Shown here: in pieces, positions 57,593 to 64,000 of the stretch
Position numbering within the stretch: position 1 is the first letter of the stretch
How the letters are laid out: every line of letters starts with the position of its first letter
NCBI GenBank assembly: GCA_024138015.1
Contig: JAMXBB010000007.1
Coordinates: forward strand, 83,257,293-83,321,292
Source of the DNA: Lumnitzera littorea
Lineage: Eukaryota > Streptophyta > Magnoliopsida > Myrtales > Combretaceae
DNA length: 64,000 bases
Direction of reading: 5' to 3'
The notes under the pieces: model-generated
The model's database searches: none
Told to the model about the DNA's origin: nothing
Seen by the model: the letters and a program-made list of their open reading frames with translations, nothing else
Made by a program: the position numbers and the translations under genes

Positions 57593-57947
57593 TTAATTGG
57601 CATCCAAAATTTGGAAAAACTGATAAACACTAAAAATGGCAGGACAAATAATGATCAGATGGAGCAGGATTTAATGTAAATGGGAGTGATTAAGTGCTAG
57701 GGAATTATGGCATTTTTTTTTAGGCAAACAACACACAGATAAAAAATAAATAAATAAAAATCCAACTTTCTCTTTGGCTACTCGAAACCATACAAAAAAT
57801 TATCTCCAGAATTTCTTTGATTCTAGGAGAAATGGAAACGTGAAAGAGGGCTCAATAAACTCCTAGAAATCCCAAAATTTAGAAAATTATAAACTTTGAG
57901 ATGTAAATTTACTCGAAATCAGATTGAATTCGAGAACCCTCGTTGGA

Positions 57948-58210
57948 TCATGTAGGATGCTTCAGGAACCAATGCCACGTGTGGTTATAGGAGTAATTCA
58001 CTAGTACCATGGCATTCCTCATCCATAGAGCCAGGGATTTGATGTGACTACGGGCTTCAGCCACCATTGGAGTGCCTTGACATTCGACAAAGCCCCTGAA
58101 ATCCAAACCTTTCCATCCGCTGGTTCGAACTCGTTTGGAGCTCCATACCGACTTGCAATCCATGACTTCAACCCGAGCGTCCTAATCACCTGATTCGCCT
58201 CCCTTTAGTT
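57948..58210 (-). other. Unidentified GC-richer, exon-like island
   Basis: This 260-base patch stands out from its AT-rich surroundings. Two minus-strand frames are open: one from an ATG at 58163 (71 codons), and one of 62 codons ending at 58019 that reads EFEPADGKVWISGALSN and QWWLKPVV. A possible splice acceptor (GCGAATCAG) lies at its upstream edge near 58185. It could be a captured gene fragment or an exon of an unrecognised gene. No family was recognised. Confidence 0.35.
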
Positions 58211-58280
58211 AGTTTCTTTTATTTATTTATTTTTTGTGATATCAGTTTAGGTTTGTTTGCGATTTGAAACAGACAAGTAT

Positions 58281-58300
58281 ATATATATATATATATATAA
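58281..58300. repeat. (TA)n microsatellite
   Basis: A run of about ten TA units. Similar runs occur at about 10339-10360 and 17238-17258. Confidence 0.9.
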
Positions 58301-58399
58301 AATTATTTAATGACAATTGGTTTTGCATTTTTCACATCTAGTTTTAGTATTATTTTTTTTAATGTGGTTTACCTTTTTTTTTTTTTTAAATTTGTGAAT

Positions 58400-59229
58400 T
58401 TAATTTTCTAGTTTTGCACGTTTCGTTAGTATAATTCAATTTCTGGCATATTCAATTTAGCTTCATGATTAATTTATTTTTGCATGTTTGGTCTGCATAA
58501 TGCATGTTTAGTTTCTTTTCGTATTTGAAAATTGCATGTTAGTTTCATATTTGCATGCTTGCAGTTTCATATTTATATATTTAATTAGTTTCATGTTTGC
58601 ATGTTTAATTTCACAATCGACATATTCAATCTTTATACTCGCATAGTCAATACATCTAGTTGACCTACCAATGTGTTTAATATGATTCATCGATATGATT
58701 TTATTTTTCAATATTTATATATTGGATTGGATTGCTTAATTGTATTTGCATATTAGTATAGCTAACTAGCATATGTCTATTTAACGCATGATTACTATGC
58801 ATGATTAGTTTCTTTTTTTTCTTTTTTTTTTTGAAAATCCCATCGTTTTCCAAATTAGGGTCTTTTTCTTAAAAAAAAAAAAAATGCATGTTTTCATGAC
58901 TAGTCTAGTGTGGTTGATCGTATGACTAATTGCATGTTTGATCTAAAGCGTACAAAAAAATAGAATAAAAGATTGCATATGTTTATGTTTCTTTTCTGTG
59001 TTCCAATTAGATTTCGTCTCTAACATATTTCATCTTGATGTTTTAGGTTTTGATTTGTTTGCACGTGTTTCATGGCTGATTCGTTTTCTTGTGTTCTTTA
59101 CCGTCATTTTTTAGAAAAAGGAAAGCTGATAAAATAAAAATCTTATATTCATTTTTTTTTCTTCAGTTATTGCATTTCATATCATCGTTGCTTGCATGAT
59201 TATTACATATGTGTTAATCGCATGATTAC
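58400..59229. repeat. Degenerate GCATG/TTTCAT-rich repeat region
   Basis: Short units such as TTTGCATGTTTAATTTCAT and GCATGATTACTACAT recur with no fixed period over about 800 bases, with T-runs between them. It looks like a decayed simple or tandem repeat. No gene is seen. Confidence 0.5.
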
Positions 59230-59795
59230 TACATATTTAATATTAGATGCATGAATATTGCATATTTATTATCGGATGAAAAGTCGCCGTCTCTGGCCTG
59301 CTCTAGCAGCCCCGTCCCGTCTGCTAAACATACTACATGTGGCAATCACATATTTCCAAGGCAAACAACACTAATTCTCTGTTCTTTCCTCGCCCTTAAA
59401 TATCTAATGCCGTTAGGTCAATAATCTTTTCCCTTCATTTCTTCGCAACCGTAACATTAACCATGTAAATATTTCTTGACATAAGAAATTGACTTTTGTC
59501 GATTATCGTCTCTTTATACAAATTATTGTCAGGAAGCATTGCTTTTAATAATTGATTCTTTTTTCGGTAGTATTTAATAATTGATATTAGTTTAATAGTA
59601 AGAAGTGATTGTAATTTTTAGTGAATAACGAATGTGCCATGAGAAATTATTTTAAATATTTTTTAGAAAAGAAATTTTTATAGGAAGTATAACAATTATG
59701 GGAAAATATTTTTTAACATTTTTTTAAAGAACACATTTTTATTATGTACATGAAATATGATTTTTATGGCCAACAAATATCTTATTCTTACAATG
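59230..59795 (+). repeat. Left arm of a long inverted repeat
   Basis: It pairs with 60985-61800 on the other strand. Matching stretches include CATCTGCTAAA/CGTCTGCTAAA, AACAACACTAATTCT, TATCTAATGCCGTTAGG, TATTTAATAATTG, TTGTAATTTTTAGTGAATAA and GAAGTATAA.AATT. The arm has a GC-richer outer part (about 59285-59460) and an AT-rich inner part. Confidence 0.75.
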
Positions 59796-60984
59796 AGTGA
59801 AATCAGAACGTCATTATTTTATTATAAAACCAAAAAACCTCATAATTGAAAATGTAATTTAAACAATGCTATTCTCAATCTAATGCTCAAAGATAGAAAT
59901 TAAGAATAAAAGCTAGATCTTTGAATAGTATATTAATCATAACAAGAAATACAACAATATTTAAAAAAAAAAAAAAAGAAAACAACACAATGAAAAATTT
60001 TCAATCTAGCTTGCAAGTTTGGTCTCATGACGTCATAATTCCATTATCTTGGAATCCTGGATCTTGGTTGCTACTTCTCATTTGTTGAACCCATTCTTTT
60101 CAAAATGAGACTAAAAAATGATTGATAATTTTTAAATTTGTAAAAAAACATTGATAATATTTCGCTTGTGATATTTGACATACTATTTATGCTAGTCCGT
60201 CTCATTGATGTGTAAGAACTAAAGTTTGCATTTTCCTAATAGATAAAAAGCGGAGTCATCATTGAATTTTTTCCACAATAAAAATTAAACTATTTATCAT
60301 TAATTTATGGTGAGAAAAACTCACATTTATCCAATAAGATGTTAAAGTTTGTTGATTGAGATCAATTACATCAATGGAGAAGTTATATAAGGAAGTGGTG
60401 ATTTTCTGCTGCAAAATTTGTTTTTTCATAATAAAATAATGATAATGTTTGGATTTCACTAATTATAAATCTTGTAAATTATATTAAACTCAATAGGGAA
60501 CTATTGCTTATCAATTATTTTAGTACTAAACTCAAACTAATTTAAATAACACATCCAATATTACATGTAATATGTTATCAGTCTTTTCTCTTAACTAATA
60601 AAAGAAGTATTGACCATATTTTCCATGCAAATTTGTAAAGGAAAGGAAATAAATATTAAACTATCATTCTTTTAAATAAAAGAAGTATCAATCTCTTTTA
60701 TTTAAATTAACCTTCTTTTAAATAAAATAAGCAAAAATTGTAGTACCATCATCTTGTATTAAGTCCCATTTTTTTTTAGTGTCTCGGTTAAGCAAGCTAG
60801 ACACAATGAAATAAAATACTTCCTCATGCAATCATTGTATAATATTTTAATACAAGATGTTTGTTGGAAAAAAAATTTAAGATGTTCGAAGTCCTAAGAT
60901 GGGTTTTGTGAGTAATAATTTAACTGAAAATTGTAATTCCTGACAAAGTGAAATATATATTGCGTTTCTTTTGAAGAAAACTTC
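59796..60984. other. Spacer of the inverted repeat
   Basis: AT-rich sequence of about 1.2 kb with no recognised transposase. Local repeats of TCTTTTAAATAAAAGAAGTAT occur at about 60595 and 60670-60725. Frames at 60259-60459 and 60877-61059 show no motif. Confidence 0.5.
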
Positions 60985-61800
60985 ATATATGAAGAATGGA
61001 ATATTTATTGACCATAAAACTGATTTTTTGCACTGGTAGAAAAAATGTTGCACGTCCATAAAATAAAATGTTTTCTTTTTAAAAAATGTTAAAAATTATT
61101 TTCCCACAATTATTATACTTCTTGAAAAAATGTTTCCTTTCTAAAGAATATCAAAAATAATTTTTTATAGCACATTCATTATTCACTAAAAATTACAATA
61201 ATCTCTTATCGTTAAACTAATAACAATTATTAAATACTATCCAAAAAAATCAATAATTAAAAGCAATATTTCTCAATAAGAATTTATTGATGAGTAATTA
61301 TAATTGTTAAAATCGCAAGTCAACTAAATAATTCTACGAGTTTATGATTTTTTTTTAAGTTAAAATAGTTATTGAATTATTTTGGTGTTGACTTACGATA
61401 AAATTATGAATATTAATATATAGTTCAATAAATTTATAATTTTATTGGTTTTGTATGATTTTATCGATTTTATATATTTAGATAAATAAGAGAATCGCGC
61501 TTTTGATAATTATATATACAATTACAAGTCGTCGATGTTGCCGCTGGGGAGAAACGGAGGAAGCGAAAAAAAAAAAAAAAGAGAAAAGAAAAGAAAAGAA
61601 AACCCTAACGGCATTAGATAATCAACGGCGAGGAAAGAAAGAAGAATTAGTGTTGTTTGTTTAGGAAATATGATTGCCATGTGTCGTATTTTTAGCAGAT
61701 GGGATAGGGCTATGACAGCAAGCCGGAGATAGCGAAGTTTCGTCCTTTATTATTGATTACATTGATTATTAGATAGTGCTGCTAATTGCATGACAAGTAA
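60985..61800 (-). repeat. Right arm of a long inverted repeat
   Basis: This is the inverted partner of 59230-59795. It carries an extra stretch of about 200 bases (roughly 61310-61540) and a poly-A/(AAAAG)n run (about 61566-61602) not present in the left arm. Long inverted termini of this size occur in Mutator-like and foldback elements, but no target duplication was established. Confidence 0.75.
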
Positions 61801-62046
61801 TTACACACTTAGTATTAATTACATGAAGGGGGAATATTCTTTTTTTCTTTTTTCTTTTTTATGTTTTTAACATAGGTGATATCTTTACTAACATATTCCC
61901 TATTTATTTGCTTATAAAAAATCTTTTTCTTTAATTATAACGCCATGGCATCCTAATGGACATCACAACTTGTCATATGCTCCTATTAATCAGGAACATG
62001 CTAAGGATTTCTATAATCTACCAATAAATCATCAAAACTTATCTTA

Positions 62047-62458
62047 GATAGTGTTTGGTTGTATAATTTTTATGATATTGAACTTAGTAAAAAATTTTAT
62101 TCTATATTTGATTTGTAAATTTATCTGATGATTGGACAAAAACTAAGCTGATTGTTTGAACAAAATGCTTAAATTTTGTTACATTTAAACTATGGTACAA
62201 AAATGAAATGCATTGGATAAAAAAAATATATTTTGCATTTGCAAAAATATCCCTTTATGTTATAATATTAAATTGATGAATATTATTTTTATTAAATATT
62301 ATAAAAATTTATTTATTTTATAATATAAATAATTAATTTTTTTATTTAATACTGTATAAATCAAACATGGTACAACGAGCTTGTATTGTTTAGTCTTCCT
62401 TATACTTATCATGTCCAATTCTTTTTATCTAATCTAGTCCTTTTAACCAAACGCTATC
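62047..62458. mobile_element. Harbinger/Tourist-like MITE with TTA target duplication
   Basis: The 412-bp element has 14-base inverted ends, GATAGTGTTTGGTT and AACCAAACGCTATC, differing at one position. TTA flanks it at 62044-62046 and 62459-62461. The interior is AT-rich and non-coding. A 3-bp TTA duplication and a GTTTGGTT end are typical of PIF/Harbinger MITEs. Confidence 0.75.
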
Positions 62459-62520
62459 TTAGGATCATAAACCATGGTAAATCTCAAAAATTTCAAAAGG
62501 AGTGAGAACATCTATCTAGT

Positions 62521-62626
62521 CTCATCACTTGAACTAAAAGTCTAGTTAAGTATCAACATGAGGCAAACCCACTCTCATCACTTGAACCAAAAGTCTAGTC
62601 AAGTATCAACATGAGGCAAAAATAAA
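62521..62626. repeat. 53-bp tandem duplication
   Basis: Two units starting CTCATCACTTGAAC at 62521 and 62574 share AAAAGTCTAGT.AAGTATCAAC and ATGAGGCAAA with few differences. Confidence 0.85.
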
Positions 62627-64000
62627 GCCAAACAACACAAAGGCATCAAATAGCTCCAAGAGTTTTTCTCCTCATCACAATAATAAGTAACTAGAAACTC
62701 TCTCAAAATCTCCAAAACACAATAAACTCTAAGAATATCTCAAATGTTGCTCCTAGTACTGTAAATCATCTCTACTCATAGCTCTATTCATAACTCCAAT
62801 TACTCCTCATAGTCTAGTCATCATAAAAGTAGAGGTAATTTACTCCATCTTCCTCATATACGTCATATAAAAAGGGCTATTCATATATAACATAACCCTC
62901 ATTACTGAGCCTAAAAAAGAGAAGAATGAGATCAATTCTAGTATGTAATACACAAATACATATGGATGCCAATCTAGTCAATCACATACATTTAATACAA
63001 GAAAGTGATAGACAATAGGTTATTATTTTGAGTTTTAGCTCATATACAACAAAGAAGAACTCATGAACCTACTACATGCTATGATCTCTTATAAATACAC
63101 ATAAATAGTATAGATATATAAATCTTTTAATTTATTAGGATATAAATATGGTGTTTGGAATTGCCACTTTTGACCCCACACCTATGATCTAGAATCCAAG
63201 GTACCTAAATTTAGTTGCGTTGTCTCAATGTAGGGGTCCATAAGGAAATCTCACAAGAAGATCAACATTTGCCCCTTAGTGATCTGCTACTCCTGATCTC
63301 TCAGATGAGCCAAACATAGTCAACAAATTAAGATTTAAAATTGAATCTAAGTTAATCTAGTTATTTAAATACTCTAGCAAGCACATTTAACAAGTACACA
63401 TCACGTACCTTAACTAATGAGTAAAGAACAACACTAAGCCTATACTGTGATTAAAAGAGTGACCTCAAACACAAGAACCTAGTAACAATATTAACAAGTT
63501 TAGTTTAGTTCATTTTCTTATTAACGTTATGCCACTACTCAATAGTGTTACCTCAACTCACTTCTATTCCTTCTTCTAACTCTTTAAGGCCTACTCCAAG
63601 TAACAGTCAAAAGCCTTTAACATTTCTAACTCTCATCACTAGTTACTTCAATTTGATTCAATCATCTTAAATAACTCTATCATAACCATCTCCAAAGAAT
63701 CTCTAAGCTCTTATTGTAATATAGGTTTCTAAGAACAATTACAATTGGATAAGGGGTGAAGATCATATCTTGGCTTAGGAGAGGAATGATAAAACACTTG
63801 GAATGAGGATTTGAAGGTTCAAGAAATGAAGTTTCAAAATAGAGTTTAATTCTTTGCGAAACATGTTTGTAGATAAGTAATACTACTTAATATGCTCAAA
63901 AATGGTTTTAGAGTACAAAATATACTTTAAGAAATAGGTTAAGACACATGGAAATTGATTTAAGAAATAGGAATGGAAGAATACTTGATTTAATCTTTTG
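62627..64000. other. LTR-like sequence of unknown family, running to the window edge
   Basis: A TATA-like CATATAAAAAGGGC lies at about 62866. Long low-complexity CT/TC-rich sequence follows, and no frame of note is present. The composition resembles a gypsy LTR, but no pair, primer site or coding part is in view. Confidence 0.3.

Overview
This is a window of an AT-rich plant nuclear genome, almost certainly a eudicot. The evidence is spliced genes with GT-AG introns, a PLS-class pentatricopeptide repeat (PPR) gene, a plant-type alkenal reductase, a telo-box/site II promoter, and nested plant retrotransposon families. The species cannot be told from the sequence alone. No bacterial, organellar, rRNA or CRISPR feature was seen.

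Four genes look intact: (1) an ER-type DnaJ protein with J domain, one membrane segment and C-terminal DUF1977 region, + strand, coding 14300-15388, with a probable 5'UTR intron; (2) SNU13/NHP2L1, the 15.5K L7Ae-family protein of U4 and box C/D snoRNPs, + strand, five coding exons in 37282-39212, the first coding exon being the ATG alone; (3) an intronless E-type PPR protein, - strand, 40549-42150; (4) an NADP-dependent 2-alkenal/double-bond reductase, - strand, five coding exons in 48482-51695. Intron 2 of the reductase holds a decayed copy of part of the PPR gene and duplicated pieces of the intron itself.

Most of the rest is nested and decayed transposons. From the left: an L1-type LINE on the - strand (1-2508), interrupted by a 2.9-kb solo LTR (2509-5449) with a perfect 5-bp target duplication; an LTR/PBS remnant (about 6650-7392); a second long LTR (9031 to about 12358); a 5'-truncated Ty3/gypsy Tat element on the + strand (about 18480-26573) that carries an antisense, intron-containing gene between pol and the 3' LTR; a Tekay-like chromovirus on the - strand (26574-35040) whose 5' LTR belongs to the same family as the two long LTRs, and which carries an unexpected open frame of about 335 codons between its primer-binding site and gag; and an inverted LTR fragment beside it. 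A second Tat-type element with both LTRs but no gag-pol (42807-46849) keeps part of the same antisense gene and holds a nested solo LTR.

The right end (51.8-64 kb) is gene-poor. It holds MITE-like elements, an L1 3' end split by a hAT-like MITE, an unidentified GC-richer exon-like island, a tRNA-derived SINE-like patch, a long imperfect inverted repeat (about 59230-61800) and a Harbinger-type MITE with TTA duplications. The two most unusual signals are the pre-gag open frame of the chromovirus (30983-31989) and the spliced antisense gene shared by two Tat elements.
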